Source: Holosporales bacterium (lineage in GTDB: Bacteria > Pseudomonadota > Alphaproteobacteria > UBA3830 > JAIRMZ01). From it: a stretch of DNA of 5,542 nt. Where the stretch lies: NCBI GenBank assembly GCA_031273665.1, contig JAISRK010000021.1, forward strand, positions 1 to 5,542. Direction: 5' to 3'. Of the stretch, positions 1 to 5,542 are shown piece after piece. The translations under genes were made by a program, and so were the position numbers. Under the pieces are notes generated by a model. The model was given only the letters and a program-made list of their open reading frames with translations, was not told the origin of the DNA and searched no databases. Positions within the stretch are counted from its first letter, which is position 1; the number at the start of each line of letters is the position of its first letter.

Positions 1-547
1 CGACCTCTGAGACCTTTAGATTCTGAAGGGTAGTACGCACATCGCCCATGTGGCCTGCCATCTTTTTACCTTTAAAGACACGTCCCGGATCCTGACGGTT
101 CCCCGTGGAACCATGACTACGATGCGAAACCGATACTCCATGCGTCGCCCGTAACCCACCAAAGTGATGACGCTTCATGCCTCCCGCAAAACCCTTGCCG
201 ATAGTTCGGCCGGTCACATCAACAAGCTGACCAACAGAAAAAGCATCCACACCCACGCGGGTCCCCACTTCAGGAAGATCAGTTGCTGCCGGAACACGGC
301 ATTCTCGTACATGCTTAAAGCACTCCACGTTAAGTTTACGGAAAAAACCACGGAGAGACTGGCTCAGTTTTTTCTCATCTGTCCTAGAAGTTCCTAAAAC
401 GGCAGCACAATAGCCGTGATTCTCCGGAGTTTTATGCGCGATCACGAGGTTGTCTTCGGCTTTGAGAATAGTTGCAGGCCAACACGTGCCGTCTTCCATA
501 AGGAGGCGTGTCATCCCTAGCTTAGTGACTGTGAGATCTAATCGCAT
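1..547 (-). CDS. rplC: 50S ribosomal protein L3, 3' end cut by the window edge
   Basis: L3 binds 23S rRNA early in 50S assembly and reaches towards the peptidyl transferase centre with its central loop. The first 182 codons are in the window; the C-terminal part lies beyond position 1. Family signatures are KLGMTR at residues 9-14, the [15 protein letters not shown] stretch, [16 protein letters not shown] (in enterobacteria the equivalent Gln is methylated by PrmB) and [12 protein letters not shown] place the start at ATG 547-545, because this puts KLGMTR at residue 9, exactly where it sits in ordinary L3 proteins (MRxxxxxxKLGMTR). The ATG at 514-512 is the Met inside KLGMTR and would cut off the conserved N-terminus. 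The start lies inside rpsJ, giving a 26-base out-of-frame overlap. There is no clear Shine-Dalgarno sequence upstream, so translation is probably coupled to rpsJ. The identification is very secure; the start is strongly supported by alignment from memory. Confidence 0.96.
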   Translation of the reverse strand, partial: MRLDLTVTKLGMTRLLMEDGTCWPATILKAEDNLVIAHKTPENHGYCAAVLGTSRTDEKKLSQSLRGFFRKLNVECFKHVRECRVPAATDLPEVGTRVGVDAFSVGQLVDVTGRTIGKGFAGGMKRHHFGGLRATHGVSVSHRSHGSTGNRQDPGRVFKGKKMAGHMGDVRTTLQNLKVSEV

Positions 548-863
548 CGTCTTTTAACAATTTAATTTCTACATCAACTCCTGCCGCCAAATCGAGTTTC
601 ATCAACGCATCTACCGTCTGAGGAGAGCACTCAACAATATCGACAAGACGCTTACGCACACACATTTCAAATTGTTCACGTGATTTTTTGTCACGGTGTG
701 GCGAACGCAACACAGTGTAACGATGAATGCGCGTCGGCATTGGCACAGGTCCGTGCACACGCGCCCCCGTTCGGCGCGCAGTCGAAATGATCTCGCGTGT
801 CGAATAGTCGAGGATGCGGTGATCATACGCCCGCAAACAAATTCGAATACACTGATTGTTCAT
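522..863 (-). CDS. rpsJ: 30S ribosomal protein S10, with an 11-residue C-terminal extension
   Basis: S10 is a 30S head protein and, with NusB, part of transcription antitermination complexes. The 113-residue product contains the family core: [20 protein letters not shown] near the N-terminus, [35 protein letters not shown] in the middle, and [20 protein letters not shown] up to residue 102, where alphaproteobacterial S10 normally stops. Here reading continues for [11 protein letters not shown] before a TAA at 524-522. The first extra codon is TTA (557-555), one base from TAA, so loss of the ancestral stop is the simplest explanation. The start is ATG 863-861, with AAGGAA directly upstream. 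A 44-base gap separates it from tuf, and I see no strong promoter or terminator in that gap. Co-transcription with the str genes upstream is therefore likely. Confidence 0.97.
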   Translation of the reverse strand: MNNQCIRICLRAYDHRILDYSTREIISTARRTGARVHGPVPMPTRIHRYTVLRSPHRDKKSREQFEMCVRKRLVDIVECSPQTVDALMKLDLAAGVDVEIKLLKDDAIRSHSH

Positions 864-907
864 TTCCTTGACATTGCTTTCTTATCCGTTCTCCAGCAAA
901 AGCCTCT

Positions 908-2098
908 CTACGCTATAATGCTCGTTACGACGCCCGCTCCAACGGTACGGCCACCTTCGCGAATAGCAAATCGCAGCCCATTATCCATCGCAATCGGCGA
1001 GATCAACTCTACTTCCATGGAAACGTTATCTCCCGGCATAACCATTTCCGTCCCCGCTGGCAGCTTGACGTTACCCGTCACATCCGTCGTGCGGAAATAG
1101 AACTGCGGACGGTATCCATCAAAGAACGCTGTATGGCGCCCCCCTTCTTCCTTTGTCAAAATGTAAGCTTCGCACTTGAATTTCGTGTGAGGGGTAATAG
1201 AGCCCGGTGCGGCCAATACTTGGCCACGCTCAACCTCCTCGCGCTTTGTGCCACGCAACAGACATCCCACGTTGTCCCCTGCTTCGCCTTGATCAAGAAG
1301 CTTACGGAACATCTCAACACCTGTCACAACGGTCTTTTGTGTCGGCCGAATGCCAACAATTTCAACTTCACCGCCAACCTTGATAACCCCTTGCTCCACA
1401 CGGCCCGTCACTACGGTACCCCGTCCGGAAATCGAAAAGACGTCCTCAATCGGCATCAAGAATGCCTTGTTCTTCGGACGCTCTGGCTGAGGAATGTATT
1501 CATCGATCTTGGTCATCAGCTCAAGAACTTTGGTCTTGCCATTCGCCTCATCCTTACCTTCAAGGGCGCTCAATGCACTCCCACGAACGATCGGAATATC
1601 ATCACCAGGAAATTCATACTTTGTCAGAAGCTCACGCACTTCCATTTCGACAAGATCTAAGATTTCCGCATCATCGACCATATCGACTTTGTTGATGAAA
1701 ACAACGAGTGCTGGAACCCCTACCTGACGTGCCAACAGAATATGCTCACGCGTTTGCGGCATGACACCGTCTGTTGCCGAGACAACTAACACCGCGCCAT
1801 CCATCTGAGCCGCCCCCGTAATCATGTTTTTCACATAGTCTGCATGGCCTGGACAATCAACGTGTGCATAATGGCGTTTGTCTGTTTGATACTCCACATG
1901 GGTCGTTGAAATCGTGATACCACGCGCACGCTCTTCCGGCGCGTTATCGATTTGCGCATAATCCGTGAATTCCGCTCCGCCCCTTTCGGATAGAACTTTT
2001 GTAATTGCCGCTGTTAACGTCGTCTTACCATGGTCAACGTGCCCGATGGTACCGATGTTACAGTGCGGTTTTGATCGATCAAATTTTGCCTTTGCCAT
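908..2098 (-). CDS. tuf: Elongation factor Tu
   Basis: EF-Tu is the GTPase that carries aminoacyl-tRNA to the ribosomal A site. The 396-residue length is normal. Seen motifs are the P-loop GHVDHGKT (19-26), switch I RGITI (59-63), DCPGH (81-85) with the catalytic His85, NKVD (136-139) and SAL (174-176). These are followed by the two beta-barrel domains, including the [24 protein letters not shown] block and the C-terminal [15 protein letters not shown] at the N-terminus is alphaproteobacteria-like. The start is ATG 2098-2096, preceded by AGGGAG at 2110-2105 with a 6-base spacing, and lies 14 bases after the fusA stop. One odd residue is Gln236 in GRVEQG, where most bacteria have Arg. Whether a second tuf copy exists cannot be told from this window. 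Confidence 0.99.
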   Translation of the reverse strand: MAKAKFDRSKPHCNIGTIGHVDHGKTTLTAAITKVLSERGGAEFTDYAQIDNAPEERARGITISTTHVEYQTDKRHYAHVDCPGHADYVKNMITGAAQMDGAVLVVSATDGVMPQTREHILLARQVGVPALVVFINKVDMVDDAEILDLVEMEVRELLTKYEFPGDDIPIVRGSALSALEGKDEANGKTKVLELMTKIDEYIPQPERPKNKAFLMPIEDVFSISGRGTVVTGRVEQGVIKVGGEVEIVGIRPTQKTVVTGVEMFRKLLDQGEAGDNVGCLLRGTKREEVERGQVLAAPGSITPHTKFKCEAYILTKEEGGRHTAFFDGYRPQFYFRTTDVTGNVKLPAGTEMVMPGDNVSMEVELISPIAMDNGLRFAIREGGRTVGAGVVTSIIA

Positions 2099-2112
2099 TC
2101 TTTTCTCCCTAC

Positions 2113-4194
2113 CTAACCTTGCCCTTTGTGCTTCGCAATAACCTCATCCGCTGCATTTTGCGGAACCAATTCATACCTTTCAAACTGCATCGTATACTGC
2201 GCACGGCCCTGGCTCATCGAACGCAAGGTATTGACATACCCAAACATCATTGCCAACGGCACAAGCGCCGTGATCACACGCGCATTCGCCCGCTGATCCA
2301 TTCCAGAAACCTGGCCACGTCGGCTATTAAGGTCTCCGATAATATCTCCCATGTACTCTTCCGGGCTCACCACCTCAACACTCATAAGAGGTTCGAGAAT
2401 ACGGGCGCTGGCTTTAGCCATTCCCTCCCGGAAAGCCGTACGTGCAGCGATTTCAAAAGCCAACACACTAGAATCGACTTCGTGGAAAGCGCCATCCAGC
2501 AACGTGCATTTTACCCCAACAACAGGGAACCCGATTAGATAGCCAGATTCTGACGCAAGACGCAAGCCCTTCTCGACACCAGGAATGTATTCTTTTGGAA
2601 TAGATCCCCCGAAAATCTTGCTTTCAAAAACAAGCCCTTCGCCATACCCCAGTGGTTCAAACTTGATTTTAACTCGCGCATACTGCCCCGCACCGCCGCT
2701 TTGCTTCTTGTGAGTGTAATCAATTTCGGTCATTTTTGAAATCGTCTCACGATACGTCACCTGCGGCGCCCCAACGCTCGCCTCCACCTTAAACTCGCGT
2801 TTCATACGATCGACGATAATTTCAAGGTGCAATTCCCCCATTCCCTTGATAATCGTCTGACCAGTCTCGGGATTCGAGGCTACGCGGAACGAAGGATCTT
2901 CCATCGCCAGGCGGTTAAGGGCAACACCCATTTTCTCTTGATCTGCTTTAGACTTCGGTTCAACCGCAACCTCAATAACAGGATCCGGAAATTCCATTTT
3001 TTCTAGAACGATCGGTTTCATGGGATCCGATAACGTGTCCCCCGTCGTAACATTTTTAAGGCCACATAGAGCAACAATATCGCCCGCACTGGCGCTTTTA
3101 ATGTCTTCTCGGTTATTAGCATGCATCAACAATATACGCCCCGCGCGCTCACGCTCGTCTTTCGTCGCATTGTAGATATAGCTTCCCGACTCCAATTTAC
3201 CAGAGTAGATACGCACGAACGTCAATGTTCCCACAAAAGGATCAGCCATAATCTTAAAAGCGAGCGCAGAAAACGGGTCGTCTGAAGAAGGATGTCGCAC
3301 TTCCTCGGTACTCTTCTTAGGGTTAATGCCTTTGACAGCCTCTATATCAAGAGGAGACGGTAAATAAGCGCACACAGCATCTAGAAGCGTCTGCACACCT
3401 TTGTTTTTAAATGCACTGCCACAGAGGACAGGAACAAAAGTGGCGGCAATAGTTCCTTTGCGAATACAGGCTTTCAATTCCGCTTCAGTGGGCTGCGTGC
3501 CACTTAAATAACGTTCAAGCACCGCATCGTCTTGATCAACCACTGTCTCAACAAGATCGGCACGATACTTTGCTGCTTTTTCTTTAAGATCTGGCGGAAT
3601 ATCGCTGATTTCAAATTCAGCGCCCAGCGTTTCATCTTTCCAACGCACCGCCTTCATCGTCAGGATATCCACAACTCCGACAAAGTCGTTTTCTATCCCA
3701 ATAGGAATATTCAGCACGAGAGGGCGCGCCCCTAAACGATCCACAATCATATCAACGCAGCGATAAAAATTAGCGCCTAAGCGGTCCATTTTGTTGGCAA
3801 AGCAGATCCGAGGCACCGCGTACTTATCCGCCTGTCGCCAAACTGTTTCGGACTGAGGCTCTACTCCCGCGACGCCGTCAAAAACAGCAACTGCGCCATC
3901 TAAGACACGCAAAGAACGCTCGACTTCAATTGTAAAGTCGACGTGTCCCGGGGTGTCGATAATGTTAATGCGGTAGTCTTTCCAAAAACAGGTCGTCGCC
4001 GCAGAGGTGATCGTGATGCCACGTTCTTGCTCTTGCTCCATCCAGTCCATGGTAGCAGCGCCTTCATGAACTTCCCCAATTTTGTGCGAGCGGCCTGTGT
4101 AATAAAGGATACGTTCAGTCGTCGTCGTCTTGCCGGCATCGATATGCGCCATGATACCGATGTTACGATAGTGCGCGAGGGACGTTGCCGACAC
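2113..4194 (-). CDS. fusA: Elongation factor G
   Basis: EF-G is the GTPase that drives translocation of tRNA and mRNA and, with RRF, ribosome recycling. The product has 693 residues, the standard length. Domain I shows AHIDAGKTT (16-24), RGITI (58-62), DTPGH (80-84), NKMD (134-137) and CGSAFKNKG (258-266). Domain II starts near [16 protein letters not shown] (305-320). Domain III contains [10 protein letters not shown] (451-460). Domain IV contains [14 protein letters not shown] (495-508) and the tip sequence DGAFHEVDS, with His571 at the position of the decoding-site histidine. Domain V ends with [18 protein letters not shown]. The start codon is GTG 4194-4192. It is chosen because a consensus GGAGG lies 5 bases upstream and the N-terminus then matches family length. 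It begins 11 bases after rpsG. It looks like a canonical translocase rather than a resistance or recycling-only paralogue. Confidence 0.99.
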   Translation of the reverse strand: MSATSLAHYRNIGIMAHIDAGKTTTTERILYYTGRSHKIGEVHEGAATMDWMEQEQERGITITSAATTCFWKDYRINIIDTPGHVDFTIEVERSLRVLDGAVAVFDGVAGVEPQSETVWRQADKYAVPRICFANKMDRLGANFYRCVDMIVDRLGARPLVLNIPIGIENDFVGVVDILTMKAVRWKDETLGAEFEISDIPPDLKEKAAKYRADLVETVVDQDDAVLERYLSGTQPTEAELKACIRKGTIAATFVPVLCGSAFKNKGVQTLLDAVCAYLPSPLDIEAVKGINPKKSTEEVRHPSSDDPFSALAFKIMADPFVGTLTFVRIYSGKLESGSYIYNATKDERERAGRILLMHANNREDIKSASAGDIVALCGLKNVTTGDTLSDPMKPIVLEKMEFPDPVIEVAVEPKSKADQEKMGVALNRLAMEDPSFRVASNPETGQTIIKGMGELHLEIIVDRMKREFKVEASVGAPQVTYRETISKMTEIDYTHKKQSGGAGQYARVKIKFEPLGYGEGLVFESKIFGGSIPKEYIPGVEKGLRLASESGYLIGFPVVGVKCTLLDGAFHEVDSSVLAFEIAARTAFREGMAKASARILEPLMSVEVVSPEEYMGDIIGDLNSRRGQVSGMDQRANARVITALVPLAMMFGYVNTLRSMSQGRAQYTMQFERYELVPQNAADEVIAKHKGQG

Positions 4195-4197
4195 TTT

Positions 4198-4206
4198 CCC
4201 CTCCCC
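4198..4206 (-). promoter_or_regulatory. Strong ribosome binding site of fusA, fixing its GTG start
   Basis: The minus strand reads TAGGGGAGGGGAAAGTG across the rpsG stop and fusA start. It contains a perfect GGAGG (4204-4200) spaced 5 bases from the GTG at 4194. No other in-frame start is compatible with both this spacing and the normal EF-G N-terminus. The site overlaps the last base of the rpsG stop codon, so ribosomes finishing S7 would stop on top of it. This favours coupled translation. Confidence 0.8.
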
Positions 4207-4676
4207 TACCAGCGATAATGGGCAAAGGCACGGTTGGCCTCTGCCATCTTGTGGGTATCATCACGTTTTTTGATCGCGGCTCCACGTCCGTTGAATGCGT
4301 CGACCATTTCGCCGGCGAGTTTGTCCGTCATCGTCCGTTCATTACGCTTGCCAGCACAGTTGATCAGCCAACGCATGGCTAACGCGCGCGCGCGTTCAGC
4401 ACGCACCTCAACAGGCACTTGGTACGTTGCTCCACCGACCCGGCGGGAGCGGACTTCAATCGTCGGCTGGATGTTGCTGAGAGCGTTGGTGAACACCTCC
4501 AACCCTTGCTGTTTAATATTTTTTTCAGCCTGATCGACAGCGCCGTAAAAAATACGCTCTGCCACAGAACGCTTGCCATCTAGCATTAAGCAATTGATAA
4601 AGCGTGATACAGAAACGCTTCCGAAACGCGAATCTGGGAGAATTTCTCTTTTTTCTGCTGCACGTCGTCGCGCCAT
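4206..4676 (-). CDS. rpsG: 30S ribosomal protein S7
   Basis: S7 nucleates assembly of the 30S head on 16S rRNA and lines the mRNA exit channel and E site. The 156 residues match the usual alphaproteobacterial length. Recognisable blocks are the basic N-terminus [10 protein letters not shown], the segment [38 protein letters not shown], and the closing [26 protein letters not shown]. It starts at ATG 4676-4674, 12 bases after the rpsL stop, with only a weak AGGT upstream. It probably depends on ribosomes arriving from rpsL. In enterobacteria S7 represses its own operon by binding a long rpsL-rpsG intercistronic structure. The 12-base spacer here is too short to hold such a structure by itself, so that form of control is unlikely unless coding sequence takes part. 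Confidence 0.99.
   Translation of the reverse strand: MARRRAAEKREILPDSRFGSVSVSRFINCLMLDGKRSVAERIFYGAVDQAEKNIKQQGLEVFTNALSNIQPTIEVRSRRVGGATYQVPVEVRAERARALAMRWLINCAGKRNERTMTDKLAGEMVDAFNGRGAAIKKRDDTHKMAEANRAFAHYRW
4383..4394. repeat. (CG)6 tract inside rpsG
   Basis: Six uninterrupted CG dinucleotides flanked by AA and TT make a 16-base perfect palindrome at 4381-4396. It encodes part of AERARALA in S7, a conserved alternation of Arg and Ala. Alternating CG can adopt Z-DNA and is prone to slippage; here the reading frame is intact. The repeat is probably a by-product of codon choice. Confidence 0.85.
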
Positions 4677-4688
4677 TGTTGAACCTAT

Positions 4689-5060
4689 TTACTTGGGCTT
4701 CTTTACACCATATCTCGAGCGACCACGTTTGCGATCCTTAACGCCTTGCGTATCGAGAGTCCCTCGAATGATGTGATACCGTACGCCTGGCAAGTCTTTA
4801 ACGCGCCCCCCTCGAATTAAAACGACAGAATGCTCTAGCAAGTTATGGCCTTCACCAGGAATATACGCTGCGACCTCGTGCCCATTCGTCAGTCGCACAC
4901 GCGCAATTTTACGTAACGCTGAGTTTGGCTTTTTCGGTGTCGTCGTCGTCACACGAGTACACACCCCGCGCCGTTGCGGACATGCTTCCAGCGCTGGCAC
5001 CTTATTTCTTTTTATAAGGGGCTTACGTGGTTTTCTAATAAGCTGACTGACCGTCGGCAT
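4689..5060 (-). CDS. rpsL: 30S ribosomal protein S12
   Basis: S12 sits at the 30S decoding centre and contributes to tRNA selection accuracy. The product is 123 residues, the usual alphaproteobacterial length. It contains [32 protein letters not shown] (41-51), [13 protein letters not shown] (84-96) and the terminal [10 protein letters not shown]. Lys43, Lys44 and Lys88, whose equivalents give streptomycin resistance when changed, are unaltered, so no ribosomal streptomycin resistance is predicted. Asp89, the usual RimO methylthiolation site, is present. Two positions are unusual: Thr38, where Tyr is common, and Leu75 in GHNLLEHSV, where Gln is nearly always found. I choose ATG 5060-5058 over the in-frame GTG at 5066, because GTG lies within the Shine-Dalgarno AGGGAG (5071-5066), while ATG is spaced 5 bases from it and gives the family N-terminus [12 protein letters not shown]. 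First gene of the str operon here. Confidence 0.98.
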   Translation of the reverse strand: MPTVSQLIRKPRKPLIKRNKVPALEACPQRRGVCTRVTTTTPKKPNSALRKIARVRLTNGHEVAAYIPGEGHNLLEHSVVLIRGGRVKDLPGVRYHIIRGTLDTQGVKDRKRGRSRYGVKKPK

Positions 5061-5065
5061 AAGCA

Positions 5066-5071
5066 CTCCCT
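5066..5071 (-). promoter_or_regulatory. Ribosome binding site of rpsL, partly inside a hairpin
   Basis: AGGGAG on the minus strand lies 5 bases before ATG 5060 and supports that start. Four of its six bases (5071-5068) belong to the 3' arm of the leader hairpin, so its accessibility may be controlled. Confidence 0.7.
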
Positions 5072-5099
5072 GCTTTTCTCATTCCGAGAAACAACAGGG
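5068..5099 (-). promoter_or_regulatory. Leader hairpin overlapping the rpsL ribosome binding site
   Basis: On the minus strand, CCCTGTTGTTTCTC (5099-5086) pairs with GAGAAAAGCAGGG (5080-5068) around a GGAAT loop (5085-5081). This gives 13 base pairs with one G-T wobble and a single bulged G at 5092. The 3' arm covers the AGGG of the rpsL Shine-Dalgarno sequence. No T-run follows, so it is not an intrinsic terminator. It could reduce rpsL translation, protect a 5' end, or be a processing site between truA and rpsL. The pairing is seen directly; the function is inferred. Confidence 0.6.
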
Positions 5100-5102
5100 C
5101 GC

Positions 5103-5131
5103 ATCCTAATTCTTTCCTCGCACATGGTCAA
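5103..5131 (-). promoter_or_regulatory. Predicted sigma-70 type promoter of the str operon
   Basis: The minus strand has TTGACC (5131-5126, 5 of 6 consensus bases), a 17-base spacer, and TAGGAT (5108-5103, 4 of 6). The predicted start point is near 5096, which gives a leader of about 36 bases before rpsL. The bases between the -10 box and the start are GCGCCC, a GC-rich discriminator of the kind found at stringently controlled ribosomal promoters. The -35 box contains the truA stop codon. Position, spacing and context fit well, but no experiment supports it. Confidence 0.55.
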
Positions 5132-5542
5132 GTCTTTCTTCCGGCCGGATATACAATGTGCACAAAAAATAAACCATAAGGAGGGGCTGTGGGCCCGCCC
5201 GCCGCACGGTCCCTGGCCTCTAAGGCCGTTTTAACACGTTCCGGCATCCAGATCCCACGCCCCACCAGAACGAGTGTTCCCATGATATTACGCACCTGAT
5301 GATGCAAAAAAGAAGGCGCACGAATATGCATTTCGATAAGGCTCTCGTCTTGAGTAAAGCGAATCTCGTGAATCGTTTTGATGGACGATCGGCTCTGACA
5401 ATCCTTAGCTCGAAAAGTCGTAAAGTCGTGTTGTCCTATCAAATACCCCGCTGCTTTCTCCATCGCCGATACGTTAAGGGGGGTGATGATGTGCCAGGCG
5501 CGTTTTTGCTCTAAGCACAATGGCGCCTGTCGATTGATAAGG
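5128..5542 (-). CDS. truA: tRNA pseudouridine(38-40) synthase TruA, C-terminal part only
   Basis: TruA isomerises uridines 38-40 in the anticodon arm of many tRNAs, which helps reading-frame maintenance. The window holds the last 137 codons; the start and the catalytic Asp motif lie beyond 5542. The frame enters as LINRQAPLCLEQKRAWHI, matching the Y-x-I-x-N-R segment of the family. It continues through LIGQHDFTTFRAKDCQ, the RAPSFLHHQVRNIMGTLVLVGRG core and APPYGLFFVHIVYP near the end. The TTG at 5520 and the ATG at 5463 are internal codons, not starts. The gene ends with TGA at 5130-5128, 67 bases before the rpsL ATG, on the same strand and with no terminator between, so read-through into the ribosomal genes is possible. 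Its place directly upstream of rpsL is unusual compared with the common def-fmt-truA or rpoC-rpsL arrangements. Confidence 0.95.
   Translation of the reverse strand, partial: LINRQAPLCLEQKRAWHIITPLNVSAMEKAAGYLIGQHDFTTFRAKDCQSRSSIKTIHEIRFTQDESLIEMHIRAPSFLHHQVRNIMGTLVLVGRGIWMPERVKTALEARDRAAGGPTAPPYGLFFVHIVYPAGRKT

Noticed and set aside
864..907. Possible S10 promoter or hairpin between tuf and rpsJ (TTGCT...AGCAA)
   Set aside because: The stem is only 5 bp around a 16-base loop. The best promoter-like boxes (TTGGAG and TATAGC, 19 bases apart) are poor matches and lie at the tuf end.
696..1100. Plus-strand open frame of 134 codons across the tuf end and rpsJ
   Set aside because: It lies opposite two certain genes, has no recognisable motif, and is explained as the complement of conserved coding sequence.
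2005..2538. Plus-strand open frame of 177 codons opposite the fusA end and tuf start
   Set aside because: It spans the antisense of two conserved genes and their junction, its product is low-complexity and unlike a folded protein, and no ribosome binding site is evident.
5068..5099. Intrinsic terminator after truA
   Set aside because: The stem is strong, but it is followed by GGGAGTGCTT rather than a T-run, and it abuts the rpsL start. An RBS-overlapping leader structure fits better.
5141..5148. CCGGCCGG palindrome near the end of truA
   Set aside because: It is eight bases within coding sequence with no repeat elsewhere that I saw; most likely chance.
1..5542. Mobile element, CRISPR array, RNA gene or novel accessory system
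   Set aside because: The window is filled end to end by conserved translation genes with very short spacers, leaving no room and no signal for such elements.

Overview
The window is a stretch of the bacterial translation-machinery locus, read entirely from the minus strand. From right to left it holds truA (3' part only), rpsL, rpsG, fusA, tuf, rpsJ and rplC (5' part only). This is the str operon running straight into the start of the S10 operon. The protein sequences look alphaproteobacterial: EF-Tu begins with a [17 protein letters not shown] block, S10 has the [17 protein letters not shown] tail, and S12 is 123 residues long. The proteins have scattered unusual substitutions, and coding density is very high (gaps of 11 to 61 bases, plus one overlap). 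A divergent, perhaps host-associated alphaproteobacterium would fit, but that placement is an inference from memory of the families, not from a search.

Region 5128-5542 is the C-terminal half of tRNA pseudouridine synthase TruA. In many alphaproteobacteria rpsL follows the rpoBC cluster, so truA here marks a local rearrangement. Region 5061-5131 carries the only convincing promoter in the window: TTGACC, 17 bases, TAGGAT, then a GC-rich discriminator. It is followed by a 13-bp bulged hairpin whose 3' arm overlaps the rpsL ribosome binding site. Regions 4689-5060 (S12), 4206-4676 (S7), 2113-4194 (EF-G) and 908-2098 (EF-Tu) follow with gaps of 11 to 14 bases and are almost certainly co-transcribed. 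After a 44-base gap come rpsJ (522-863) and rplC (1-547).

The products work together. S12 and S7 are 30S proteins at the decoding and mRNA/tRNA exit regions, EF-Tu delivers aminoacyl-tRNA, EF-G translocates, and S10 and L3 are early-assembly 30S and 50S proteins. Two places depart from the textbook layout. S10 runs 11 residues past its family-typical end and overlaps the rplC start out of frame by 26 bases. The rpsL leader hairpin may make ribosome access depend on where the transcript starts. There is no mobile element, RNA gene, CRISPR array or unknown gene here, and I found no new biological system beyond these regulatory and sequence oddities.
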